From: Opisthorchis felineus | Lineage: Eukaryota > Platyhelminthes > Trematoda > Opisthorchiida > Opisthorchiidae | Direction: 5' to 3' | NCBI GenBank assembly: GCA_004794785.1 | Contig: SJOL01002940.1 | Span: 50,125-114,124 of the forward strand | DNA length: 64,000 bases | Part shown: positions 23,501 through 35,500 of the stretch, piece by piece | Position numbering within the stretch: the first letter of the stretch is position 1 | Layout: each line of letters begins with the position of its first letter | Translations under genes and position numbers: made by a program | Notes under the pieces: generated by a model | Seen by the model: the letters and a program-made list of their open reading frames with translations, nothing else | Told to the model about the DNA's origin: nothing | The model's database searches: none

Positions 23501-26500
23501 TTCGGAGGCTTCTCGCGGCTTCTCCGCCTATAAGCAATGTTACTTTGAATTTTTTGTATCCTATTTGGGTTGAAAATGTTCTCAGCTTCCGAAATCAGTA
23601 AACTGATGTTGTTGGAAGGAAGACAGGGTATTTGTACAAGACAACGCAGTGGAATCCCCCTCACATAGTCAGCCACTGTTTTGTCTCGTGAGGCTAGCCT
23701 ACCTATATCCCTTACTTCCTTCCGGTAGAGATCTTATGAGACATACTAGCACAACCAATTTACAAGTGTGTGAGAATCGGTTGTAGCGCCCGGGGCTGCT
23801 TTGAAACAGGAGAGAAAAAATCCGACAGATATTTTCCACATACCTACCAGTTCCGTCATGTCGGTATTTGACCGCGCGACAGAGTTGTCCTGTAATGTTT
23901 CTGCATGACTTAAACAAGGTAATGTCCTACTAAAGTGAAGGTTCTGTTTATGATGGACAAGTCGGTTTCACTAACCAGGATGGCATTTATGATTAAAAAC
24001 ACTGGTTGTCGTACAGTTTTTTTAGCGGAGTTCACCTAATTTAGTAAGTTTGTAAGTGATCTAGAAAACCAGCACAGAAATGAGCTGGATTTGAACTGAC
24101 TGGTCTGCATGCGTTACATGATAATTCAGTAACTTTCTCAGTTAGACGGTGGTCGCCTAGTCTGACATTGACACACGTCTGTTCAAAACGATTCTTCTCC
24201 TGTTGGTGGCAAGTAAAAATGGGGTGCGTACAGCCTTGGGTAAATCAAAGAATGATGCTAATTCTGCGGAAGTCTCGAACACAAAACAGTTCCGTTACAC
24301 TGAAACAAAAGTACTACTTACTACATGATTTGGGAGATCACATGTAGGACAAAACTTTGGCCCAAGACAGAATTCTTCCCCACTACTACTTCAATTTCTA
24401 GCACAAGTCACGGCTTTGGCTGTCATTCACTCACGTTTTTTGAGCAGTCATTCCTCTTATTTGGAAAGCTGACCTTTGGCCCAACGTTCAACAACGTTTA
24501 TCATCCTGGCAGCAAACGTCGCATTAAGAGACGGTAACATTTTACGCAGAAGAGGATTATTTATATCAGGATACTTTGGGGACAATGTATAGTGAACCAA
24601 CTCTGTCTACTCACTTTGAAGACTACGCAAATTCTAATATCAGCAAGGTTTTTTGTATCATTTTAATTGTAAGTAGTTCGGTATTGTTCTTTGCCGTCAC
24701 AGACACACACTCGGCTCTTTCGCATAAATGAGGGATATTATTGTAACCACACAACTTGTAGCACAGACCTTTTTCAACGAGTGAAACAGGATTTCGTTGG
24801 AAAATATTCTAGTTGCCTCTGATATTTCAAACAAAATTTCAGACACACTGAGCTGATGGCACCTCTTTTTAAGGGATTTTAACGTAAAGTATGGAAATAT
24901 AAAGTTAATTTCTGAATTTATTTAGACGGCGAAAGCTTTGAGAGGTGCTGGTAGTTGCAAACTACTTGTCTTTGGTAGAATCTCTCGATGAATCCAATGC
25001 TTAAGAAAGGAGAGATCCTTTGGGTGGAATTGAAGGTGGTCCGGATAATTCACTTCAGAAAATTTTGGTCAATGCATTTAGTCGTGGGCAATGTTTTGCT
25101 TTTGAAACAAAGGCATGGTTCACTTGGTTGGCCGAGTTTCAAGGCAGACGGAGAACAAGTCAGCAAGATCGCTTTCGAATAACACACTAAATTATTGTTG
25201 CATAGATTTTATATAGACGAAGTAGACTATTCATAAGGTTACTGAAAACTCTTCGACAGCCCACTACCGGTTTCGCCCTTCTTGGGCTCATCAAGTAGGC
25301 AAAAACTCGGGAACAGCACCTACCCGATAAGCCCCAAGAAGGGTGAAACCGGTTGTGGGCTCTCGAAGAGTTTCCAACAAACTTATGAGTAGTGTATTAA
25401 GTCTGTACATGTGTCGCGATATCTCGAATATCGCGCCAGCTGAAACATGAGGCGGCCTGAAGCAGCACATTCAGTTGCTTAAAAATATCATAAGCGAGAG
25501 ACTCAGCTGGGTTCCAGGGGAGTCAAAACCAACTTGGTATGTAAATGAGTGTATTTATGTAGATCTTGTTGTTTAGTGCCTAATCCAACCTGCGGGTAGG
25601 TAGAATTTAACATCATTTTGTCGGGTTTTGGTCCTTGATATATCTGTTCAGTGCACTTCATTTGATGATTCTTTTTGCGTGGCCTTTATTGTTCCTGCTG
25701 TTGTTGGTGCTGATCTGTCTAGGTTAGCAAGTGCTGCGATAACATTGTCAGGATGTTATTTGGAAGAAATCTTGGTGTCTCGTTATCTGTCTGCCCTAAA
25801 ACCCGGTGAAACTGGTAATCCAAGTAGTCTGATGAAGCTTTTTTTTCCAAAATTGGAGCAGTGATTGTTTGCCAAACTTTTCTGACACCAGGGTTTTCGG
25901 TCTGGAAGCTTGTTTGACATCCACCAGTGCTAACCCACTTTCAATCTCTCCTCTATACTGACCATAACTCCAGTATAATCAAATTCGCTTGACATTTTAA
26001 TGGAAGGGGAATAGCTAATGTGTAATCCAGGTGGCAAATTTTGTCTTCCATGCCATTTTTTGGCCAAAGATTCAAGTGATTGTGTGTGAATCAGACTGGC
26101 TCGATTTTTATTTATTTGGGGGAAATCCCTAAAAGCCAATTAATGGCGGTTTGTGGTGCTCTCATACGGAGCCGTTAATCTCTCGGTGACTAGGTTTTAA
26201 CCTAAAAAAAGCCTTTTGATCAGAAAAAATAGGTGCTTCTCAAGAACTATATAAATGTGGTTGGCGAACTTACATAGTGGTATTTTTTCAAGACTTCATT
26301 CATTTCCGCTGCAGTCGTTCGACAACTGCTGTTGGGTTCATTCACAGGCACCTGAGTTGTTGTTGCTACGCTTGACTGCGCAGAGGGCCGAAGATGAGCT
26401 CTTTTAGTCCATCCATCTGTAGCTTGTGTCAGACTCTTGATACACTCCTCGCGGCTTTTGACTTGACCGACTTCTTGCTGCAAAGCCATACGCCAATGAT

Positions 26501-29500
26501 TTCTCTCACGCTCGGTCATGAGAAGGATGTAGTGGGTTTGACCATTGCTATCCACCAACGGTAGTACCAGCTGGGGCGACTGAAGGACCAGTTCTCCCTC
26601 CTGAATCAAGCCAATTTGTAAGCAAGTCTATTTATATTACCAGGAAATGACCCATATCAGACCAAGTCGAGAATCGCCTGAAACTTGTTCCCATCCTTCC
26701 AAAACTAGAAGCCCCCGTTCTTTTTTATCTACTCGATAGTAGTATACACCTGAAGAGATAGAGCGATATACAGCTGGTGTATGGTGCGACAGTTCATTTT
26801 CGTTTGTTCTCTTCACGTTTGTAACGCGAAGACCGTATTCCACGTAAGTGTGAGATCCACAATGAAAAGTGAGGTGCTGAGTTTCATTGAAGATGGCAGC
26901 CAGAACTGTGCAAACAGAGGGGATCGGCCAACCGTTGACACTGCCTTGGTAACTGGCCTGTTTTAAACGTCTAACTGAATAAACTTCTTACTATGTTCCA
27001 TTTATGTGGTATTTTTCTGTAGTTCACTCCTGAAGAGTGATAGAGAACTAAACTTGGTTCATTCTTCTGAGTTGGCAGGAAATTTGTGTTTCGAGTTCAG
27101 ATTATTATGAGTTACCACAAAAGGTCAGTTTTCAGAACACAAACTCATAAACTCTTCACAGATACAGAAGAATACTTATTAGCTAAAGTGATTACACAGC
27201 TGCACAAAAAATTTAAGCTGACGTGATAATACCGTTTTCGGAAAACGAATATAGCTTGAGCTGACAAGAAATGTAGCCCCCTGATAATATTTTTCAGGTA
27301 AGGACTCGACAATCCTCAGAGAGCTTCCTGAATACGAAACTAATGCACACATCCAAATCCCTCGACGCTCCGACGATTTGAATATTAAGCAGTGGTACTT
27401 CCTAAAAATACCAGACAGAAACAAGCAATCCAACAAGGGAGAACAAGTATATCTTAAGGTGGCGGTGTAAGGGGGTATACTATTGATGAAGCGTGCGATT
27501 AGTCTATGGTCTGGTGTCCAAGCTCCGCCCCCGCTTTCGGTGGAAGATGAGGGTTACTACGAAAGTTATGGAGCCGCTTTGAAGTGTTCGTTCCTTATTG
27601 TTCACTAATCAAGGAGCGTCCAGGAAAGTTTAAGAAGACGCTTGAGAATGTTCACTTTTCAAAAACTCTGTGCATATGGAATGTGTACTTTCGTGTCTAG
27701 TTGCTTGTAACCGTTTAGTTCGTGTTTGTTAATAAACAACTTCGCAGCGAAGGGCGTTCCTCTTTTCACAGGTAGCACCCTAAGACTGATGACAGGAAAG
27801 GAAATTCGTCGGATACTGGTGTCAGCCTGAGGAGCGATCAACTGAGGTTGGAGGACAAACGTTTTCAGCCCACAGCGATGGCCAGCTACCAACAAAATCT
27901 TGAATACGCTTACATGGAGTAAGGGGGGGAGGCAATATTTTGAGGACTCAAGGAAGCGTTCTCGGAACCACCCAGAAATTTCGTTTAACTCATTTTGTAA
28001 TTTCATGGCAGTTTCTGATATAAAAAACGAATTAAAAACGCAGATACATGTTGGTTGTGGACACAATGAGCAAAAAGTATTAATGGAATGGCGTCTTATG
28101 GAACATCTGTTTAGATTGATCACTGTGGAGTTAAAATTCTGTCAGGTAGGTGCATGCTTATTTGGCTTGTTGACATAAATACTGTTTAGCAGGCGGATTG
28201 CTGATTTTGTTTGATGTGTGAATTACTTAACTTCTCGGCGTTACCAATTCTCGATTGGTGTTTTCTATATCCGGAGAAACAAATCTGTCGGATTTGATGT
28301 ACATGGTTTCAACGGGGCAGTGGATGCCGGGACATACCTTTAGAGATTGTTACACTATACTATGGGAGTAAGACTATGGAAAACCTAGAAATCCGTGGAA
28401 GAAAACACTGTTCATATTTAGTCGATGTTACCGAATGAAAAGCATTCCGGCGAACAGCACACATATTTAGCCTACTATACCACTGATGTTCGTAACTTTA
28501 GTAATCTGAACGAATAACCCGATATATCAGCATACATATCAGTAACTCGGACACGACTAACTCTTGATGCAGGATAGGTCCACCTTTCAGATACTGTGGT
28601 GCCAACCCTTATGTCTGGTAATGTGTCTAAATATTGGTAGCTCGGTTGGGTTAAACGGCTGTCGCTCAGATGACAACTGATCTGTTCTCCGGTCTTGGCA
28701 ACCAGCTTGCAAACGTTTGGTCAGCATGCGAGGAAACACTCTCAGTGCGCAGACCGCACTGAGAGTGTGCACTGTCACCAAGCGCTTACAATATCTCCTG
28801 GCATGGTGACAAAATGTCTGTAAACCAAAAGTTCGGTGATCAACAGTCAACTAACCCTAACCGAGCTCCTAACATATAGACACAGCCAACTCGACAAGCA
28901 ACCCTTATGTATGACATTCAGAGAAGGGCCTTATAAGGCTCGAAGCAATGGAATCTGACGTCCAGACGTCGTTCATCAACCACTGTTCTCATCTATTTAA
29001 TCATCGCTGTTAACTTCGGTAAGTCTGAACTTGCTCATCCGTTGAAGTCCAGAAGGGTACTCTGGTAAACGGCAAATTGCATCCGTACAAATGAGTTGTC
29101 TATGAAATATCGTTAAGTCTCCGTGTGATTCGGCTGAAAAATTGGAAAGCTCTGTAGCACGCAACAGAAAGTACGAAATACTCACTGTCTGCCTCAACGA
29201 TCGAACGAGCTTGTGTTGATCCCGCTTCTTGCTCTAAAGAGAAAACAGTAAAAGGTTTTGGAGGAGCCACCACTGCAAATGGTCTTGTCACAGTCTTGGG
29301 AGGATTTTCTGTATAGAGTGGCATCTTATTAGTGTTTGATTTAATTCATTTTCATGTGGCATGAATTCAAGCGGTACTGCTGTTCACTGGATTGTTTCAT
29401 TGAACATTAGGTATAACAGGTAGCTTGACCTGCTGTTGTTTCTTGCCTACTGGTGGGAAAACTTAATTGTACCAGCTGTTTGTATTATTTTATTCTAACA

Positions 29501-32500
29501 TAAAGTTTCAGTAAACAAGAATGGCTTCTGTCTGACAAGCGCTTGTGGAAGGATACCAAATCTAAGAAACTCCACAACCTCTTTCTAAGAGACCGAAACC
29601 CCCAAAATCAAGCCTCTGTTTTCCCCGATTGCCGGTTTACTCCCTAGTGCGAAGTAACATTAATATCCGAGAATTATTAGTTGACTATAAATTGAAAGGT
29701 TTGTGTCGACACTGCTAGTTCACCACATCAGAATTAACTTGACTTGTCTAAGGGCTGCGCATTCCTTAAAGCACGCCACGTGCACTATTCAGAAAAAAGT
29801 TAATCAGTTGAAATTTCATGTTGTCACTGAAGCCAATCCATGCTGAAAAGCCGAGAAACCCTGAGCAACCAATTCATCCTTGTTGGGAATCATCAGCAGT
29901 GCACATCTTGTCTGTACATCTAGCCTGCGACCTTTCGGCCAGTGGCTGAACACGTAAGCGTTCGGTTCCGAGCGGCTGAACGGCATTTTGATTGGCGCTT
30001 ACTCAATCAAATTATAATCTAACCTAAATTAATGCACGATAACCCAACTCTGATCTGTTACCCAATACGTACCCTGCCATAAAACCCATGTCCATAGTAA
30101 ATTATCGTGCTCAGTATTTTTTAGCGGTACATAAAACAGTAGTATGTAAAGATTAGGCTGACGACTAATTAGCGGTTCACAGTGTTTTGGTAACATGCCA
30201 TACCTGCGTACTCCCGGAGGTCTCAAATTTGCGGACCATCCGATTCAGGCAAAACAAACATCTCATCTTCCACCCACGGGATTTGTCAAATAAACCCGGC
30301 TACATATCATGCACCAGTGTAGGTGATTCGCAATCCAGTTCGCACTAGTCGCCTCTTCGATGAGCGAGCAGTCATTACGGGAAGTGGTACCCTGGGAGAA
30401 GGGCAGCCCTATCTAATGGACGCTGCCACCAATCAGGACAAACAAATCCCACATTTTCACAGTGGTAGCACATTCTTATGGTGACTGAATTCGAAGTCGC
30501 CATGTTACATTAAACTAGCTATGCATTACAAGCCACACCAATCATATCTGAACAGAAGAACATGGAGGATGGTGTCTTATCATGAAATCCGTTAGATACC
30601 TCGTCCAGACGCTTCATACTATTCCGCATTTTGGAAATGTTTGATTTCAGATTTTCGATAGCTCGTTCGTGAATTGCGATTTTGTTTGGGTCTGAAAAAA
30701 GAGCATCCAGAAACAAGTGCGTTATAAAGAGGGTGATGAAGAAGAATCGTGCAATTTATTCGACAGCAATTACTGCGTTCGCAATAAGGATGTCTGTCGT
30801 GCAAAGATCCGGAGCGACGATCTCCGTAGATCACAAGATTGTCTTTTTTAACCGGTACGGCTTTTAGTAAAAAGTTGGTTAGCATGGGGCCCACTTCATA
30901 AATAACATTTTTTTCATAAACTTTCCAAAGTTTAACCTTGTATTCCAAAGTGGATTAGCTATTTGTGTTGACAAGAAAGAAATCAAAGTCCAAGTGGTGC
31001 AACAGGAAAGGGGAACACCCAACGGTAGACCCGGACCAGCAACTAGACGTTTAAAAGGCAGTTAGGCGAAGTCGCTAGTCCGCGGCCTTGGTCATTCCGC
31101 TTGAATATCCGGCACACTGTGGAATTTGAAAAGATTTCACAGAACTTTCAGAGGTGATGCTATTTAATAGATAATCCGAGTACATGAGGCCGCCGTTGGC
31201 TAGCGTCTGCAATGGCTCACTAAGTGGATCACTCCTCTTGTAAACGAGAGAGGCGTGGGTTTGATTTCGGCGCTAAGAAGAGAAAGCAAAACGTCTTCTG
31301 ATATCAGCGAAATGCACTAATCAGTACACAAATTTGGTTTTGACGAGAGAATCACCTGGAACTCAGCTGAATCTCTGGTTTATGATGTTTTTAAGATTAA
31401 CGGAAACCCGTGGCCTGCTCCTACCTGATGAGCCGCGAGAAGAGTGAAACCGGTTGTGGGCTGTTAAAGCATTTTCAGCAAAGTTATGATATCCTTTTTA
31501 TTTTTCGGGTAGATCAGTGAACACCTCTCGGGATGATCGTGATCGTAATATTACTGGTTTGATGTTGAAAGTGCCGTCCAGCTGGAGCCATCGAGATGAT
31601 TTTGAAGGGGAGATGATAGCTAGAAGGCTTTTATATTGGGATAACAGCAGTCTTATCAGCCAGAAAGTATGCCAGAGTATGCCAAAGTATGTCCGTTTTG
31701 TTTCCCCCCTTCAGCGAGTTATCAGTCAGGTGCAGGATCTCCGCCCTCATTTAACCCACCCAGAGTATCCAGAAAACATTTAACATACGAATACAAGCCA
31801 TTAAAATGTTGACGAAACCTCAGTTCTAGTCCGAGGACGGCCTTAATACCAGTGTCTTTTCAGTGGTTCTAATCGACAAAGATCTTATATCCATGTAAAT
31901 CTAAAATGATATTTTTCAGTGCTCTTCAAGATCGAAAAAGTTCCGGAAAACTATAATTTTGTAGTGTAGTTGCTAAACTTGGTTCAGTATATCGTGCATC
32001 ACAATGGTGATGCTAAGGCCCCTCAAAAAGTCAAATCCTACACTTTTTGCAATGTGTTGTGTAACTCGGTCGTTTTCCTTGAGACTGCACACTATGAACT
32101 TTGTGACCTGCAGAACACAACTACTAATCACTGGTCAGTAGTATAAGCATCTTGGATTTGAATAAAAATCCCGATTATATTCAGTGGTTTTGTTGTCTGA
32201 AGATAAGTTTAATCCTGTCAGAGTTGAACGTGGTCACGAAACTTCTAGGTGACCGAGGATTCCACTGACTTTTATTCTGTGTTAAATAACGATACATTTT
32301 TCTGCAGAAAGAAAGCTAAGGGGAGGGAAGGAAGAGGAAATCTTAGAGCACATACTCACCACTGACAACGCGTGTATTGTGCGAAAGCTTCAGTTGATCC
32401 AAGGGTATCATCCATTTGGTTTCTAGACGGGCATTCGGCTCGTCCATATTCCAAACATTTCTACCAGTGGGTAGTGGTCGGACACTGGTGATTGAGCGAA

Positions 32501-35500
32501 AATGACGGTTGCGTTCTGAGGCACGCATTCCGCGAAACATGTCAGTCAGACCTGTTTTGTGCTTGGAACTGATAGTAATGCGCATGGGGGGGCATTAACA
32601 AAATGGACAAATAGAACGATAACACAACGACTTGGAAAAGATGAGGAATACCTTATGGCTGAGAACGCATCAAATCAAATCGTGTCAGGCTGATTGAATA
32701 AACTGTGTCCTCTTCACTAATGACGGGGTTCGAGTATTCCTAGTAAAAGAGACTAGGAAAACTCCCTCACTGGCGCACAGCTGTTTGTCGAGTTTTCCTT
32801 CTAAGGTATCTGTTGCTCCTGCTCTTACCGCGTGCGTAGGCATGTGTGGCCACAGAATCACCTAAAAGACTGGTTCTACCCACTGGTGCACTGTCCGAAC
32901 AGTCAGGTCCGTGTTTTTTGTTTGCTAAACAGCCGATAAATGTTTCACGTTTCGCCTCCTGAAGGTGACAGTGAGCATCACTGACAGTTTGAAGGCCGTG
33001 TATTAAATGTTCTCACTTGGAGTGAAGTTGGCAAACAAATCTAAATCGGTTCGCTGAGGATCGGTAGTCAGAAAGCGATACATGACACACAGCAATCGGC
33101 ATAGTCTCTCAATGACCTCCCAGTAAAAACCACCTAAGAAATGGACTTGACTCTGTGCGTGAAGTCAACTTACGTCAAAAGGCCGAGAGGTTCTGTGCGG
33201 TGACTTTACCTATAGTGAAAAACATCACGACTCTCTCAAATATATTCAGATCTAGAACAATATGAGTATAACGAAACACACTCATTTGCAAACAAATTTG
33301 GTTTTGCGAGAGACTCACCTGGAACCCAGCTGAATCTCTCGTTTGTGATGTTACCAGGCAACTGAATGTGCTGCACCAGGCCGCCTCATGTTTCAGCTGC
33401 TACGATATTCGAGATATCGCGATACACGTATATATGTAATGCACTACTCATAAGGTTGCTGAGAATTCCTTAGCGTGAACTCCATAACTGAAAGATGTAT
33501 ACTATCGTAATCTCTCCAAGTTCAGAGTATTCTCGAATCATTTTATGAGATCCATAGTGCCGGTAGTTCGCTACAAGAAAGAAACAACCTCATGGTTTTT
33601 CTTGCCTTTTTTACCTTTCGAGTAAAATCTATCTTTGCTGGTTCAACATCTCCCCACGACTTTCAAAACACGAACAATAATTTTTGCAAACCCATTTGTT
33701 TACGTCTAGTTTTATTCAGAGCAGCTGCTAAATTTTTAAGCATATTTTCCTGGCAAAGTCGAGAAGCCGCCAAGAAGCTTCGGCAGTGCTGTAGGCAAGC
33801 ATAACTAATTTGGACACCTCGTTTTCACAAAGGTTTACTCAGCAGCTCACTGGACGGCCGTTGGGTGAAAGTGTTCAACCTTATCAGACTTAACTAAGGT
33901 AACCCGTTGGTCTTTGGTCCGATTAGCAGAAACAGGGATGTTGATGCTCACGGAAGTTTAACTAGTCGGTGTTGTGTATAACAAGGGCTGTTCTGCTGTG
34001 GGCTTTCAAAGTGACCAAATCCCATCTCGATGAGATAGCCTAATTGTAATCTAAGGTTGAATGAATGTGATTCAACCCTAATCAGATGGTTTTCTCAACC
34101 ACACTGCCGTAAGGATAACAATAACCCGTTCATCGGTTTTTGCGCATGCCGTACACTATCCCGCCAAAAGTCCTGAATGACAAGTCCTAGCCTCAAAGAA
34201 CACCTGTGAGTCACCCAGTGCAATGATTATCATACATGGCTAGATACAGCGCTACCCGCAGAAAGTCAATGCTCTCCGGAAGTGAGTAACGCCGCCAGCT
34301 CTCAAAGACAATTGCATTTCGGGGAAGAGGGTGACTACCGTATTCCAAAAGGAGACCAGTCTACTTCGACTGCCGACCGAAAGTGTGCAGGTTCAAATTT
34401 CCCTGGAGTGTTCCCAGCTGATTTTCTCCGCCAAGAGTGAAGCAAGTGGAGAACTAATCGGCTTTTCAGCACAAATCATTGTCGCTTGCAGGGTGGATTC
34501 TATCAGGAAGGTCAGATTCCTGAAAGCAACGACAGAACGCCCGGAACCTACTGAGACCCTAAAACTTCACCAAAATCTCAATAGGAAAGCCGGCAAGCAT
34601 CCAGGCCAGTCAGTCATTCAATCAATTCAGCAAAAGCCGATGAATGTTCAGGCACGCCACGGAAGCAGGACCGACTGTGATAAGTGTTCAGGCATGTCAT
34701 AGAAACACGATCGATGTTGATGGGTGTTCACTAACGCCTATCAGNNNNNNNNNNNNNNNNNNNNNNNNNNNNNNNNNNNNNNNNNNNNNNNNNNNNNNNN
34801 NNNNNNNNNNNNNNNNNNNNNNNNNNNNNNNNNNNNNNNNNNNNNNNNNNNNNNNNNNNNNNNNNNNNNNNNNNNNNNNNNNNNNNNNNNNNNNNNNNNN
34901 NNNNNNNNNNNNNNNNNNNNNNNNNNNNNNNNNNNNNNNNNNNNNNNNNNNNNNNNNNNNNNNNNNNNNNNNNNNNNNNNNNNNNNNNNNNNNNNNNNNN
35001 NNNNNNNNNNNNNNNNNNNNNNNNNNNNNNNNNNNNNNNNNNNNNNNNNNNNNNNNNNNNNNNNNNNNNNNNNNNNNNNNNNNNNNNNNNNNNNNNNNNN
35101 NNNNNNNNNNNNNNNNNNNNNNNNNNNNNNNNNNNNNNNNNNNNNNNNNNNNNNNNNNTTAGGTAAAATTTTTGGATTTTACACTTTATATTGAGATAGC
35201 TACTAGTCAAAAAGAAATGTGGGCTGTCCCGTGAATTATCTTGGGGGGTTTTAACATCCCGTTTAATCATTATTTTGTAGGTATCATGTATTCCGTGACG
35301 GTCTATTCTGACAACTTAACAGTAGCTAGATATTCACCCGAATAGGTCGACAGCAAAGTCAAATCAAGTTCTGAACCTAGTTTTGAGTCGATTTTTCACT
35401 TTAATGTTCTTTCAGTTAAACCACTAAAGGTGTGTTCATCTATTTACTCTACCCATATGAAGCACGGGTGCATTGTGGAGCTTTCGTACCCTTCATATTA

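Larger units (their letters stand above)
22194..25962. other. Intron within the C2-coding region
   Basis: It contains an inverted pair of hammerhead repeats at 25.23-25.56 kb and a family-3 copy at 25.08-25.17 kb. A tRNA-like fragment may be present at 24.08-24.16 kb (minus). Nothing else was recognised. Confidence 0.5.
30692..32359. other. Intron of the PH region
   Basis: It holds the chimeric hammerhead repeat at 31.3-31.5 kb, a tRNA-like remnant and a plus-strand exon-like open frame at 31513-31666. Nothing else was recognised. Confidence 0.5.

Noticed and set aside
24070..24165. tRNA gene on the minus strand
   Set aside because: Only a B-box-like stretch (gttcaaatcc) is visible; the arms do not pair.
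26637..26843. Minus-strand open frame with [20 protein letters not shown] next to the PH exon
   Set aside because: Joining it through a 40-base intron gives the wrong phase for the PH exon, and it has no counterpart in BCR/ABR.
29184..29305. Minus-strand exon-like frame ([13 protein letters not shown] ... RSIVEAD) with acceptor ctatacag and donor GACA|GTGAGT
   Set aside because: It would be phase 1-1, but the surrounding intron joins phase 0 to phase 0. The 30.6 and 26.6 kb exons already fit each other without it. It could be an alternative exon of something else, but nothing supports that.
33195..33250. Minus-strand [10 protein letters not shown] with donor ATAG|GTAAAG as a PH strand candidate
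   Set aside because: The outgoing phase is 1 where the next exon needs 2, and the match is too short to trust.
34644..35270. Long open frames across the N run
   Set aside because: They are artefacts of unknown bases.
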